Positions 9,801 to 16,228 of a DNA stretch of 20,336 bases are shown here, one piece after another. How positions within the stretch are numbered: position 1 is the stretch's first letter; every line of letters begins with the position of its first letter. The translations under genes were made by a program, and so were the position numbers. The DNA lies in NCBI GenBank assembly GCA_030141605.1, contig JAQGDQ010001395.1, positions 22,501 to 42,836 on the forward strand, written 5' to 3'. Below the pieces are notes generated by a model, which was not told where the DNA came from, ran no database searches, and worked only from the letters and a program-made list of their open reading frames with translations. This DNA is from Tubiluchus corallicola (taxonomy: Eukaryota; Priapulida; Priapulimorpha; Priapulimorphida; Tubiluchidae).

Positions 9801-11223
9801 TTTGAACCTATCTAATGAACTTTGAACCTATCTGATGAACTTTGAACCTGTATAATATAAAACTATATAATATAATACTATAATATAATAAACTATAATA
9901 TAATTTATATAATATAAACTTTGAACTTATCTAATGAACTTTGAACCTATCTAATGAACTTTCAACTTATCTAATGAAGTTTGAACCTATCTAATGAACT
10001 TTAAACCTATCTAGTGAACTTTGAACCTATCTAATGAACTTTGAACCTACAGTAAGTCCTCGCTGAACGACGCTAATGCAATCCAACAGAATGCGACGTT
10101 AAGCGAAACGTCGTTAAATGAAGCCTAGACTTCCATAGAAAGTAATGTACAAGAATTGAGATACATTCCTTGACAAAAATCAATACTGCTAAATCATATA
10201 AGTTAAATCTATTCTATGAGTTTTATTCATATTTCTACTGATTAATGTCTTCCTGTTTGCCTGAAACCACCTACATATTTGACTTACCTACACCTAGCTT
10301 TAGTGGTTTCTCTTTTGTTGACATTAATGCCTAGTCAGCAGTTGACCAATAAACACAGCAGAGTCAAGCCCTTGGGCCGACCTTGGGAATTTTACCTACA
10401 TATTTAGTCTGGTTGCTATAGCAACAGATTGCAGACAAAATTGCTGGCTGGTCACTATACATACAAACCCCTACTAATACAGTAGCAGCGCCAGTAGTCA
10501 GTAGGGAAGCAAAAACATCTATAATAATTATACTGTTTACATTATAAGTGTGTTTTTAGAACAGAATAATCCAATAGCTGCTGTTTTAATGCATCAAATT
10601 AGGTAAAAATTTTGTTTATCAAGTAGAAAGTTGCCTTGAGCAAAGTAAAAAAAACGTCATTAAAGCGAATCAAGCATCATTAAGTGGGAAAAGATGTCAA
10701 ATGATCGGCGTCGTTAAAATGAAACGTTGTTAAACGGGGAGTCGTTAAGCGAGGACTTACTGTATCATAATCCATGTACAGTAGACACCTAATCGTTCTC
10801 TGAAAATCGCAAAAACTACATGCATAATTTTGAAACTAAAATCATTACTTTTTCTTTGCAGATTTTCTACGTCATGCAAAACAGCATCTAGAATGGTGGC
10901 ACATCATTCACACTGAATACCTCCGTCTTGTTAAACCGTTGCTAGTCATTCACTACGAGCATTTACGAACTGACTTTCTTAACCAATTGCTACGCATTCG
11001 GGAGTTTCTGGGCGTCAAAGTTACAAAAGAAAGACTGAGATGTGCCGTCGAAAATAATCGTGGCAGCTTTAAGCGACCAACGAGCAAAACGAACTTTAGC
11101 GAAAGTTTCGATCCATTTCCGGATTATTTGAAAAATCTCACTAGTTCGTACATTAAAGAAGTGTCACATTTGTTACGCGCTGGAGGCCATCCGGATATGC
11201 CATCCGATTATATGCCGTCATGA
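697..11223 (+). CDS. WSCD-type sulfotransferase, multi-exon gene, 5' end missing
   Basis: This is the span of one split gene with four visible coding segments: 697-881, 7965-8129, 8980-9204 and 10862-11223. Every junction restores a codon: G+AT gives Asp, G+GT gives Gly and C+AT gives His. The conceptual product is about 311 residues from the first visible exon to TGA at 11221-11223. Domain order is a degenerate WSC-like segment, then 5'-phosphosulfate loop, RNP (3'-phosphate) strand and C-terminal sulfotransferase region. That order matches the WSCD family, Golgi type II membrane proteins predicted to use PAPS to sulfate glycans; the acceptor substrate here is unknown. No start codon, membrane anchor or promoter was found, so upstream exons probably lie outside the window. 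The introns are about 7.1, 0.85 and 1.66 kb and carry many transposon remnants. The gene looks intact where visible. Membership of the first exon is the least certain part. Confidence 0.72.
882..1679. other. Intron start, nothing recognised
   Basis: After the donor at 882 the sequence is AT-rich with stops in all frames. I found no exon, RNA gene or clear repeat. Short words such as gggctgcagcaagcag near 1110 are not supported as anything specific. Confidence 0.45.
1680..1925. repeat. Imperfect tandem duplication, offset 111 bp
   Basis: The unit starting gcacctgtttcat at 1680 recurs at 1791. Shared words are gtgtattgctaagttaccct, tatacaaatac and, near the end, ttggagtttgatacagta against ttggagttttatacagta. 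The second copy has an insertion of about 20-25 bp before the ending. An open frame of 61 codons over the second copy has no protein family character. Confidence 0.7.
2040..2345. repeat. Dispersed direct repeat, partner at 4395-4690
   Basis: The segment shares long stretches in the same orientation with about 4395-4690: aaaattcg, ttgaaattttatat, caggactt, acgctgtataaaac, gcaatgaccgttaga (cgcgatgaccgttaga here), tttgaaaaataatcagag and ttgtcaat. Divergence is moderate, with many indels. No termini were identified, so I cannot say whether it is a transposon or an older duplication. Its right end runs into the gtggcgcaccctgg word, matched by ggtgcacactggg in the partner. Confidence 0.65.
2346..2654. 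other. Intronic DNA, no gene recognised
   Basis: AT-rich sequence with a palindromic-looking gcatgacgtcatg at about 2518. The words tgacgtcat and atttaaaatg recur near 4160-4195, which suggests that the 2040/4395 repeat pair belongs to a larger family with rearranged parts. No exon was seen. Confidence 0.35.
2658..2725. repeat. 33 bp tandem duplication
   Basis: The two halves are ctgaagcctgcttccggtgc followed by cccttttcttgtc, and ctgaaacctacttccggtac followed by cccttttcttgtc. They differ at four positions. The word ggtaccccttttcttgtcctttaa recurs in diverged form at about 514-540, and weakly at 8490-8516, so it is part of a dispersed repeat. Confidence 0.7.
2903..3213. repeat. Dispersed repeat, inverted copy at 7535-7838
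   Basis: Read as reverse complement this segment aligns along its length with 7535-7838. Shared words (in the 7.5 kb orientation) include tgttaaaatttatac, cagacttgaaaatg, gttagtttgtgatgtcatca, atagttgggc, gcaacacgctcgtggaat and cagctcatgcg. The short open frames on both copies are in the same register of the repeat and share FAVLIVLK and MLVCDVINSWAR. This could be a relic of a coding or merely open sequence, but both frames are short. I regard it as a non-coding element. Confidence 0.75.
3214..3330. repeat. AT/GT microsatellite and short dispersed repeat
   Basis: A (TA/TG)n tract runs from about 3218 to 3253. It is followed by gcacaagttatacacattta at 3263, and then caggtatgataaaatacatgaa. 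The same word string appears at 8357-8400 in the same orientation, again after an AT-rich stretch. This is a small dispersed repeat unit with no coding content. Confidence 0.6.
3498..3840. repeat. 71-72 bp minisatellite, about 4.8 copies
   Basis: Units begin aaaggaaagaa at 3498, 3570, 3641, 3713 and 3784 and contain gtcattcagtatgttggg, ttttactgtt, atcacttaaactg and tttgtggtgtg. Spacing alternates 72, 71, 72, 71. The fifth unit stops after tcatttaaact. The copies differ by a few substitutions, which fits recent slippage or unequal exchange. A short piece of the unit (aactgtttgtggtgtg) also occurs alone at about 13083-13098. Confidence 0.9.
3841..4394. other. Intronic DNA, no gene recognised
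   Basis: AT-rich sequence with a local repeat (ctcgtgacttttcgtaagca and cgtcgtggctttccgtaaaca near 3974-4015). There are no splice-bounded open segments and no RNA gene. A 70-codon open frame ending at 3991 begins inside the minisatellite and has no family character. Confidence 0.4.
4395..4690. repeat. Dispersed direct repeat, partner at 2040-2345
   Basis: This is the second member of the direct pair described at 2040-2345. Conserved words include gaaattttatatcacttaca, caggactt, taacgctgtataaaac, gcaatgaccgttaga and aataatcagag. It has an insertion relative to the first copy (ctcagaattttaacgctag). It ends just before the foldback element. Confidence 0.65.
4722..5540. mobile_element. Foldback element: long inverted repeat with AT-rich core
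   Basis: The left arm (about 4722-5047) and right arm (about 5263-5540) are reverse complements over roughly 270 bp. For example, catcaataaagcaatttaaa on the left pairs with tttaaattgctttattgatg on the right, and caaacatccatagagct pairs with agctctatggatgtttg. The central 215 bp are (TA)-rich with tatatacat repeats. Such a structure is typical of foldback transposons or large MITEs and would form a long hairpin in single-stranded DNA or RNA. No transposase frame is present. Target-site duplications were not identified, so the ends are approximate. Confidence 0.8.
5719..6155 (+). pseudogene. Partial duplicate of sulfotransferase RNP exon 3' end plus intron
   Basis: From tcaggaaaagg the sequence parallels 9135 onward: it encodes GKGLTERNDHTGQMPIEMFK and TEC, where the functional exon has GKGLTKGNDHTGQMPIEMFK and TE. 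It then continues into what is intron in the functional gene (ending near gaaaagaaactgaat at about 6138-6150). The copy lacks the upstream two thirds of the exon, including the RNP motif. The exon 3' end reads GAGT|gtacgt, so a GT donor is still possible. The upstream edge happens to supply an AG at 5722-5723 that would keep frame. It lies 5' of the P-loop exon, so normal splicing could not use it productively. I call it a duplicated fragment, possibly a cryptic exon. Confidence 0.78.
5866..6072. repeat. 67-68 bp tandem triplication inside the exon duplicate
   Basis: Three units begin at atcgtg positions 5873, 5941 and 6008. Each contains agaattataccagcttaca, atttatcc and ttaaatggcaacaagcgttga. 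The functional locus has a single copy at about 9285-9350, so the triplication arose after or during the duplication. The units differ at only a few bases. Confidence 0.88.
6156..6486. other. Intronic DNA, no gene recognised
   Basis: AT-rich stretch with a short simple repeat (caaccaaccaaccagcc near 6429). No open segment with splice sites was found. Confidence 0.4.
6487..6838. repeat. Dispersed repeat, inverted copy at 19628-19905
   Basis: The reverse complement of this segment matches 19628-19905. Matching words (this orientation) are accggatg, gtgtaaacacgagttcagaa, taaagaatgctctaaaatat, aattacctcggatactcaaa, gacaaatagaaggcggtacc, gtgataa, tcatgaactgtgtta, gacatcacgcgttta and tgcttgacgcgcaag. 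The other copy lacks about 85 bp present here (roughly 6617-6693). Together with 6839-7870 this may be one larger element, since the adjacent segments also have inverted partners elsewhere in the window. Confidence 0.82.
7258..7838. repeat. Dispersed repeat block, inverted relative to 1-345 and 2903-3213
   Basis: The segment 7258-7690 matches the reverse complement of 1-345 in diverged form, and 7535-7838 matches the reverse complement of 2903-3213 more closely. The block ends about 130 bp before the P-loop exon. A 105-codon open frame at 7569-7886 lies in this repeat and is not supported as a gene, because the inverted partner carries stops. Confidence 0.65.
7866..7899. repeat. gtgagtgc short tandem repeat
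   Basis: Four imperfect 8 bp units (gtgagtgc gtgagtgc gtgagtga) lie about 70 bp upstream of the P-loop exon acceptor. This is a simple microsatellite. Confidence 0.7.
7965..8129 (+). CDS. Sulfotransferase exon carrying the 5'-phosphosulfate (PAPS) loop
   Basis: The acceptor is a clear polypyrimidine tract ending in CAG at 7962-7964 and the donor is CTG|gtaaga with GT at 8130-8131. The segment is open and encodes LASLPGSGNTWVRHAIEL followed by MTGVFTGSPYGD. The PGSGNTW loop is the 5'-phosphosulfate binding site of PAPS-dependent sulfotransferases, in the PGSGNTW form typical of the WSCD family rather than the PKSGTTW form of cytosolic enzymes. The invariant-type features (Gly-Ser-Gly, Thr, Trp, downstream Arg) are all present, so the nucleotide site appears functional. 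Exon phases are 1 at both ends. It follows a 7.1 kb intron and sits about 100 bp downstream of a dispersed repeat. An open frame on the opposite strand over this exon is a shadow. Confidence 0.85.
8340..8420. repeat. Short dispersed repeat, partner at 3250-3330
   Basis: gcacaagttatacacattta followed by caggtatcatgaaatacatgaa is in the same orientation as the copy at 3263-3303. It lies in the intron between the P-loop and RNP exons. Confidence 0.65.
8590..8929 (-). mobile_element. LTR-like sequence, minus strand, possibly a solo LTR
   Basis: Read on the minus strand the segment has LTR-like regulatory order. It could begin tgttaaattatg (near 8929), followed by a TATA-type box (gatatataagcc, about 8788-8799). 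A GC-richer stretch follows, then a polyadenylation signal caataaa (tttatt on plus at 8675-8680) about 115 nt after the TATA box. The sequence then carries on into ataatcagactcttc. No target-site duplication or second copy was found in the window, so the boundaries are approximate. A SINE or another element with an internal polyA signal is an alternative. It sits in the intron in reverse orientation to the gene. Confidence 0.42.
8980..9204 (+). CDS. Sulfotransferase exon with RNP (3'-phosphate binding) motif
   Basis: The acceptor is tttacattAG at 8978-8979 and the donor is GAGC|gtatgt with GT at 9205-9206. The 225 bp are open and in phase 1/1. The product starts GFYGERERKKGSTIVVKEHS, where STIVVKEH matches the conserved strand that positions the acceptor in this fold. 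It continues through GAILLMRNPFHATVADYKR, in which Arg-Asn-Pro is the 3'-phosphate binding RNP element. The end, NDHTGQMPIEMFKTE, resembles the G-H-x-G-F...FK segment of WSCD proteins and joins the next exon to give FKTEHFLRH. The open frame runs on past the donor into intron, but that extension lacks family character and I exclude it. A partial copy of the last third of this exon lies upstream at about 5719-5818. Confidence 0.83.
9469..9817. repeat. 39 bp minisatellite with alternating dimer structure (78 bp)
   Basis: Nine units start gatctatttgtactttgaac at 9469, 9508, 9547, 9586, 9625, 9664, 9703, 9742 and 9781. Units alternate strictly between ctttgaacctatctaat and ctttaaacctatctaat, so the real period is a 78 bp dimer. 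Variation is otherwise minimal (atcatg/atcacg, one gtttg). It lies in the intron before the last exon, about 265 bp after the RNP exon donor. Confidence 0.93.
9818..10047. repeat. 20 bp tandem repeat derived from the 39 bp unit, split by an AT-rich tract
   Basis: Units of tgaactttgaacctatctaa recur about ten times, with variants (ttcaactt, aagtttg, ctagtg). Between about 9850 and 9917 the array is interrupted by a ataatataa-rich tract. The unit is the second half of the adjacent 39 bp unit, so the two arrays share an origin by shortening of the repeat. Confidence 0.88.
10050..10762. mobile_element. Non-autonomous TIR element, 713 bp, TA target duplication
   Basis: The left end CAGTAAGTCCTCGCTGAACG at 10050 is matched at the right end by the complement of gtcgttaagcgaggacttac + tg (10741-10762), an inverted repeat of about 22 bp with one indel. 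TA flanks both ends (10048-10049 and 10763-10764), as expected for Tc1/mariner/pogo superfamily insertions. Sub-terminal motifs (cgttaaatgaagc, cattaaagcgaatc, cgttaaaatgaaacg) repeat the same theme in both orientations. There is no transposase open frame, so this is a MITE-like deletion derivative. The CAGT...CCTCG...AACG terminus recalls pogo/Tigger-type ends, which is an inference from pattern. It inserted next to the 20 bp array, in the final intron. Confidence 0.88.
10862..11223 (+). CDS. Sulfotransferase last exon, C-terminal region and stop
   Basis: The acceptor is tttctttgcAG at 10860-10861. From there a 362 bp exon reads in phase with the previous one to TGA at 11221-11223. It encodes about 120 residues: a W-W motif (HLEWWHIIHTEYL), the family strand PLLVIHYEHLRTDFLNQL, the helix LRIREFLGVKVTKERLRC, and NNRGSFKR, which corresponds to the Gly-x-Phe/Trp-Lys element that contacts the PAPS 3'-phosphate. 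The end, GGHPDMPSDYMPS, closely resembles the usual WSCD C-terminus (P-x-D-Y-x-P). This is the functional source or sister of five broken copies between 16382 and 19527. Relative to all five, it keeps Arg (CGA at 10966-10968) where they have TGA, and Lys (AAA at 11026-11028) where they have Asn. Confidence 0.87.
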
Positions 11224-11388
11224 CGGAGGTGGTCGTGAGATGCTACATTCTGTGGTCAACCGTCCAGTGTCCTTGCAAACTTCATCCATGTTTCAGGAGA
11301 TATTGTTGGTGCTACTTGATGCTTATGACTACTTCCTGCATGATAATAAGCCTTCTAAAAGTTCCAGTGACTGATGCTGATCGTGTAA
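11224..11388 (+). other. 3' UTR of the sulfotransferase gene
   Basis: Non-coding sequence after the TGA. A 60-codon open frame starting at 11220 overlaps the stop and has no family character. Candidate polyadenylation signals (AATAAA) further on are at 11782-11787, 11969-11974 and 12162-12167; I cannot tell which is used. Confidence 0.45.
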
Positions 11389-11693
11389 AGGTCAAAGGTT
11401 AAGTGTACCAGACAACACCTTTGTGTACACTTGACAACGCCTCGCAGCCCAAGCTATTGCAATAGTGACAGTTTTCACGGTTAGCTAGAACCTTACCTAG
11501 TTCATTTTTTCTTGTTCGCAAACAAGATCCTGCTAGTAAATCACCTGCACACAGACAAATGCATAGAAAAGTAAAGTCCGTGTAAAACAATTAAAGCTAC
11601 TGAACTGACGTGGCAGATGGCTTTGCTTTACACACACGTCAAGTGCGCATCGTAGTTAAGACGCGTTGCTGCGATACACTTAACCTTTGACCT
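11389..11693. mobile_element. Candidate small TIR element just after the stop codon
   Basis: AGGTCAAAGGTTAAGTGTAC at 11389-11408 is mirrored by gatacacttaacctttgacc + t at 11672-11693, giving a 20 bp inverted repeat with one mismatch around a 265 bp core. Core and arms contain no convincing open frame. No clear target-site duplication was seen (flanks gtgtaa and acagca), so it may be an old MITE or a hairpin-forming UTR element. Confidence 0.6.
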
Positions 11694-11820
11694 ACAGCAA
11701 CTGCGCATATGCACAACGAAAGTGTGAAAAAATTTATTAAAATTAATTAAGACTCATTAATATCACAATTTAAAGTTTTAAAATAAACAACAATTTTATT
11801 AAATTCTAATAAAACACTAG

Positions 11821-12010
11821 ATGACAATAATAGCCTTTAAATTACCGCAGCCATGCTGTCATGCTTCACAATGGAACTACTGCTGCCATCTATTAGTGGC
11901 AATTACAATAAACTAAATGACAATACTAGCTTTCACATTTTTGCAGCCGTGCCGTTCTGCTTCGCAAGAATAAAACTTGTGCTGCCATCTATTAATGGCA
12001 ATGCAGTGGA
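11821..12010. repeat. Diverged 98 bp tandem duplication
   Basis: The unit beginning atgacaataatagc at 11821 recurs at 11919 (atgacaatactagc). Both contain a gcagcc-tgc block and end with gctgccatctattagtggcaa or gctgccatctattaatggcaa. An 89-codon open frame spans this region, but the composition looks non-coding. Confidence 0.7.
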
Positions 12011-12289
12011 ATTTTGTCCTAGAATATTTTGTATAATTTATTATTTAATAAATGGTTTGCTTTTAGGCAACTTTAAAATTTTATGGTTACGGGGCGGTGT
12101 GGGCTTATTTAACACTGTCTAAAGAATTGTTATTTACAGATTACTATAGTGTCGTGGAAAGAATAAATTTTGACTTGGAAAAAATATATGAAAGACTTAA
12201 TTTATAATTTTATATTGAATAAAATCCTATGTAAGTTTAGGAGTTTTTTTTTGTTCATCATGAATTTTAGCTTATTTGTAGAGGGGAGT

Positions 12290-12780
12290 TGGTTGGCATC
12301 CTTCTGTCTCGGAAGACATAAAGTGTGCGTCAAGAGAGTCAGTTATTGATCACATTGATGGAGCTGCAGCGTCGACTGTTTCTGAGCAGTGCGATCCTTG
12401 AACGTCTCCAGGGCGCACGCCTGGGCAAGGTGTATGGAGATCCTGAGTTACCCAGACAACAGGAACCCCCTCTCTTCCTCCCTGGTGTAGTCCAAAGGAA
12501 AGCGGAGCGATACGTTTGGCACCAGGTTGGCTGCAGGAGTTGCCGGAGTCACTGAGCTTGTTGCACTGGTCCGCCTTCGGGGCTCCACTCCTGATTTGAA
12601 AGGTTTGCTCCTCCTCACATGGCCGTTGGGTCATTTGACCAGAGGGGAGATACCATTGTGAATACATGGTATGAAATGTAAAAATGTCTGATAGTTTTGC
12701 CAACATAGGAAACATTGCAATTTCGATACATGAATTCGCATTATTATATTGTTTTGACCTAGAATTTAAGATAGGGTCCA
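12290..12780. other. GC-rich island of unknown origin
   Basis: Within AT-rich surroundings, 12350-12640 is clearly GC-richer. It holds overlapping open frames: 76 codons on plus (12325-12555) and 143 codons on minus (12350-12781). Neither shows a family I recognise. The plus frame includes MELQRRLFLSSAILERLQGA and KVYGDPELPRQQEPPLFLPG; the minus frame is rich in Gly, Pro and Ser. Candidates are an exon of another gene, or part of a non-LTR element. No convincing splice sites or partner exons were found. Confidence 0.3.
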
Positions 12781-13250
12781 AGTGTGTGTAGCAATTGTAA
12801 TGTGTGGCAGCTCAGCATTCTGAGGCGATTGCCTCTAGCTGCGGCTGTTATTTACAAAATCATCTGAGTCTGAAATCCACATCTGTCAAGATTCCCTCCC
12901 CCCCCCCTTGAACTTTAGTGCATCTCTGTACAAAACATTTAAAATGAAAAAGCAGGGCAAATATAACTATTTACTGATATTAAAAGTACTGTTTTTATGC
13001 AACAATGATAACAATTCACAAACTGAGCACAGATTTCACGACCCAGAAAAATGACCACTGGTATATAAGGAAAAAGTAAGCTAACTGTTTGTGGTGTGTC
13101 GAGTTTTTTCGTTTTCTTACTGTGGACAAAGTACTTTGTTGAGAACAGATCTCCGTGTTTCTACGCCGTTCCAAATAGGATAAAGTATCGTATATATTAA
13201 TTCTACTGGTTTATTTATCTATATATTTATATATATATATATATATAAAA
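12781..13250. other. Non-coding DNA with homopolymer and AT microsatellite
   Basis: Contains a C run of about 11 at 12897-12907, the isolated word aactgtttgtggtgtg (13083-13098) shared with the 3.5 kb minisatellite, and an (AT)n tract at 13225-13247. Nothing else was recognised. Confidence 0.5.
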
Positions 13251-13520
13251 TTCGAGGCTACAGCTCCAACGGCGGCACCATTTGCGGTGATGTATATATC
13301 AAGCGAAAGGTCTCGATCTAGTGTCGTGCCATTGGGCATTTATTTTTCGAATCGGGCCTACCGGGAGGAACGGGGGGAGGGGCGAAAAACCTCCACAAAT
13401 AGCCATTTTTTGGACGTTTTTTGCAAAAGTTATACTTTTGAGATCTGGAGAACGGGAACGGGCCATGGGTGGTGCTGGCTATGGATAGCTAGCTGTTATG
13501 AATTTATTTTAGAATGTTGA
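13251..13520. other. Unrecognised, GC-richer and sharply bounded segment
   Basis: This segment differs in composition from its flanks: ggcggcaccatttgcgg, gtctcgatctagtgtcgtgc, gggaggaacggggggagggg, ggagaacgggaacgggccat. It has a 77-codon open frame (13287-13520) without recognisable domains. It begins right after an AT microsatellite. It may be a fragment of a mobile element or a conserved repeat. I do not recognise the family. Confidence 0.3.
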
Positions 13521-14480
13521 ATCATTCATAAGGAAAATAAAATTGAAATCAATTAATAAATAATTGGCATCTAAACGAAGATTATTCCGTTCAGGGAAAA
13601 GGATTCACCCAGCTTGTATCTTGAATTTAATGTATGTATGATAACATTTCGGACAACTGATTAATAATTAAAGCATTCAGCAAAGTAAGATATAAAATAT
13701 ATAACTATAGAATGAACTCTGTGAAATCTGAAAGGCGGTTAACCTATATTGTTTCAGATAGGGTTAAAGTTAAGAGCTAATTTGTAACTCATTACCTTAG
13801 TCCACCACCTCGAAGCTAAATAGCCAGTGGTAAACCCAATTGTCCATGATTGAGATCATGTAGGTACAGACAGACTCCGAACTAATTAAGTAAACGTTAA
13901 TAAAAGACTGAAAGTAGGGCTATGAAATTTTGGAACAGTGACATTACGGGACCTTGTCCCACTGATGGTAAATGCATCAGGGCAATGGTCAAGTCAGAAT
14001 GCTCTGATGACCAGCCACTGAGCGTGTCTTGTCACATGACTCGAGGTTCAAAAAGAGAGTGCACAGGGAATTAGGGGTTGCTGGTTCGAATTCTGGTCGA
14101 TGTCAAGAAGGTGACGGGATGGACTCTCAGACAGAAAACTCTTAAGGTAGGAGATCGTTTCTATTGCTCAGCGTAGAGTGAACATCTGCGTCGTTGGAAC
14201 TTCAACCACTGAAGCTTAGGACGGCTCGAGATACGAACAGGACTTGGCCAATTAAAGGAACTTGTAAGATTGGCCAGTCCCCGAGTTAAGTAACTTTATA
14301 CACTATATAGTATTGTTAAGCAATTTGTGCTTAACGGTGGAAGATTACATGTACTGATTAAAGTAACAGTTGTCTCGGAATTGAGGAATATTATATTGAG
14401 TTGTATAGCGACACTGCAGTCGTGAAATTTTGACACTGATTGTAAACGCAACAAGCGTAAATTTATTTGAATGTTGTTAT
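13521..14480. other. No gene recognised; possibly the upstream part of a retrotransposon LTR or leader
   Basis: No open frame of interest. At 14069-14092 the sequence gttgctggttcgaattctgg resembles a tRNA T-arm or SINE B-box, but I could not build a tRNA around it. Because a polyA signal and a candidate primer site follow at 14514 and 14878, part of this stretch may be the U3 region of an LTR; the left boundary is not visible. Confidence 0.3.
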
Positions 14481-14513
14481 TGTTAAAACCTCTTACTATA
14501 AGTTTGTCAAATC

Positions 14514-14519
14514 AATAAA
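14514..14519 (+). terminator. Polyadenylation signal in probable LTR R region
   Basis: AATAAA in the context gtcaaatcaataaacctgta, located about 360 bp upstream of a candidate primer-binding site. This matches the position of a polyA signal within a 5' LTR. There is no second LTR in the window to confirm it. Confidence 0.35.
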
Positions 14520-14583
14520 CCTGTATATCATTGTCAATAGCGTGTTCACTTTAATTTGTGAGATTTAGTATTACTCAGAAACC

Positions 14584-14636
14584 TTGCATACTCGTAGAGA
14601 TACTCGTAGAGATACTCACTCGCTCACTCACTCACA
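14584..14636. repeat. Short tandem repeat (actcgtagagat / ctcactcg)
   Basis: The word actcgtagagat occurs twice and merges into ctcactcgctcactcactca, a simple-sequence tract within the putative LTR. Confidence 0.7.
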
Positions 14637-14877
14637 GATCTGTCACTCAAATCTACCATAAAGCATAATCATATTGAAGCGGCTTATTGCAGAGCCCAGC
14701 TAGCAAACTTGGGAGATACAGATTTACTTCACAACGCGTATTTCGTGGTCTGAGGTCGTCCATCATAGCCATTCCGACCCAGCCGAAGCTCCCGTAGTTG
14801 GGCAATTGATTAATTGACATTAACTGCCTAATCAGCGATCGTACTAACATTTTATTTGTTGAGGTAACAGCAAAAAG

Positions 14878-14890
14878 TGGTGCCGTGACC
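14878..14890 (+). promoter_or_regulatory. Candidate tRNA primer-binding site of the retroelement
   Basis: TGGTGCCGTGACC begins with TGG, the complement of a tRNA CCA end, and lies about 285 bp before the gag ATG, just after gaggtaaca, a possible LTR end. This form is commonly seen at reverse transcription start sites of LTR elements. The matching tRNA was not identified. Confidence 0.35.
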
Positions 14891-15162
14891 GCAGATAGTT
14901 AAAACTTTACAGGTTTGCATATTTCGCACAGTTATAGCATGTTGTATTTGAGAAGTGTATGTTGATTCTACGTTATGCTTTCAGGAAGCAAAGGAGATAA
15001 TGCCGCTAGCAGTTGTAATTAAGGCTTGTGTCAGTAATGGCAGAGCAGAAATTCACGGACCCAAATTAGTAAGTGATTATTGTTGACGGTGCATATAGCC
15101 GAGAGCCAGCCAGTTTATTGTATAGTTTGTGTTCAGAGTGAACTACTGTGTAAACTTAAGCA

Positions 15163-16228
15163 ATGTCAGATCTGCAAAATGTAGCGGTGACCAAGGCTCA
15201 GTTAGTAGGGGTATCATCAAACGGGGATGCCGAGGGCTCAGGACAACAAGGCGGTGCAGCCCCAATTATGGTTGATGGGGTTGGTTGGCTATCCTCACAG
15301 TTAGGGGCTATAGCTGATCAATGGGCTTTATGTAGCACCTTAGCCGACCTCCCAAAATTTAGCGGACAGGAGGAGTACGCTAGTGAGAATTTTTGGAAAT
15401 GAGTTCTGAGTATAACCAGATGGGGTTTCTGCATATCAGTTGATTCACAAAATGTAGGTGGCGTCTGTGTGAACCTAGCCTACATGACTGTTGAAGGTGC
15501 ATGCACGCAGTATTTAGATGCGAATCGTGAGTTATGGTCCAACATGGATTGGGCACAGTTTATTGCCTTCTTAGAGCAACGTTATATGAATAGAGCTGAA
15601 TTAACGAGGCATATGATTGAACTAAAAAACTTGCGGCAGAAAAAGAATGAAACTTTACGCCAATTAGTAGATCGGATTTGGTATCATGCATGGTTAGCAT
15701 ATAAACCATCCGAAATTGACTAAAGCCTAGTGCAACAATTTTAACTGATGTGTTGATAGAGTCCTTGAGGAATGATCAGTTGCGTGATAAGTTAATTAAG
15801 TATGATCCTGCGACCTTAGAGGCGGCCTATAGTCGATGTAGAGATGAGGAAAGTAATCAAGAAATTACTAAGTTGAAGAGTAGGCACGTGACACATCAAA
15901 TGTGTACAGAAACGCGGTGGGGCGGAAGTGGCGGCGGAAGGAAACATGTGGCAGAGGAAGAAAAAGAAGAAAATGAGAGTCCAATGTGCCACCTCCTAGA
16001 AATGGATGCTCGACCCCAGGGGGAGGACCGGCACCTGGGCCCAGGCAACAGCAGGCCGAAATAGGCCGACAGGGAACAGGTAGATGGGCCCAGCACCCAG
16101 GAGGCCTACTCGGGCTGACTTGTATTTTAGATGCCAGCAACCAGGGAAATTTTGCGAGAGAATGCCGCAGACCCGGGCCTTGCACCATAGAGAGAATGGG
16201 CCAAGCGAAGCCACGGGGAAACTGCTAG
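15163..16228 (+). pseudogene. Ty3/Gypsy-like gag, copy 1, broken by stops and frameshifts
   Basis: An ATG at 15163 opens a frame with a Gly/Ala-rich N-terminus that stops at TGA 15400-15402, then resumes in the same frame. The next part has the pattern of retrotransposon gag capsid domains: Trp-rich start (ELWSNMDWAQFIAFLEQRYM) followed by IELKNLRQKKNETLRQLVDR. A TAA at 15721 breaks it; copy 2 has CAA there. Near 15740 a frameshift moves to LIESLRNDQLRDKLIKYD, a Lys/Glu-rich hinge follows, and then a nucleic-acid-binding CCHC knuckle at about 16124-16160. The knuckle is split by another frameshift (an extra T in the tttt run), and the position expected to hold His is Lys/Asn. The element cannot make a full Gag. 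Overlapping minus-strand frames of 66-106 codons here are shadows. Confidence 0.8.

Noticed and set aside
11220-11402. 60-codon open frame overlapping the sulfotransferase stop
   Set aside because: It begins at the stop codon region, has no family character and ends inside the TIR element.
12895-12910. Poly-C run as a regulatory i-motif or G-quadruplex
   Set aside because: It is a single homopolymer run without the four-tract spacing needed, so no claim is possible.
14060-14110. Possible tRNA or SINE promoter (ggttcgaattc)
   Set aside because: T-arm-like word only. No acceptor stem, anticodon arm or A-box could be paired with it by eye.
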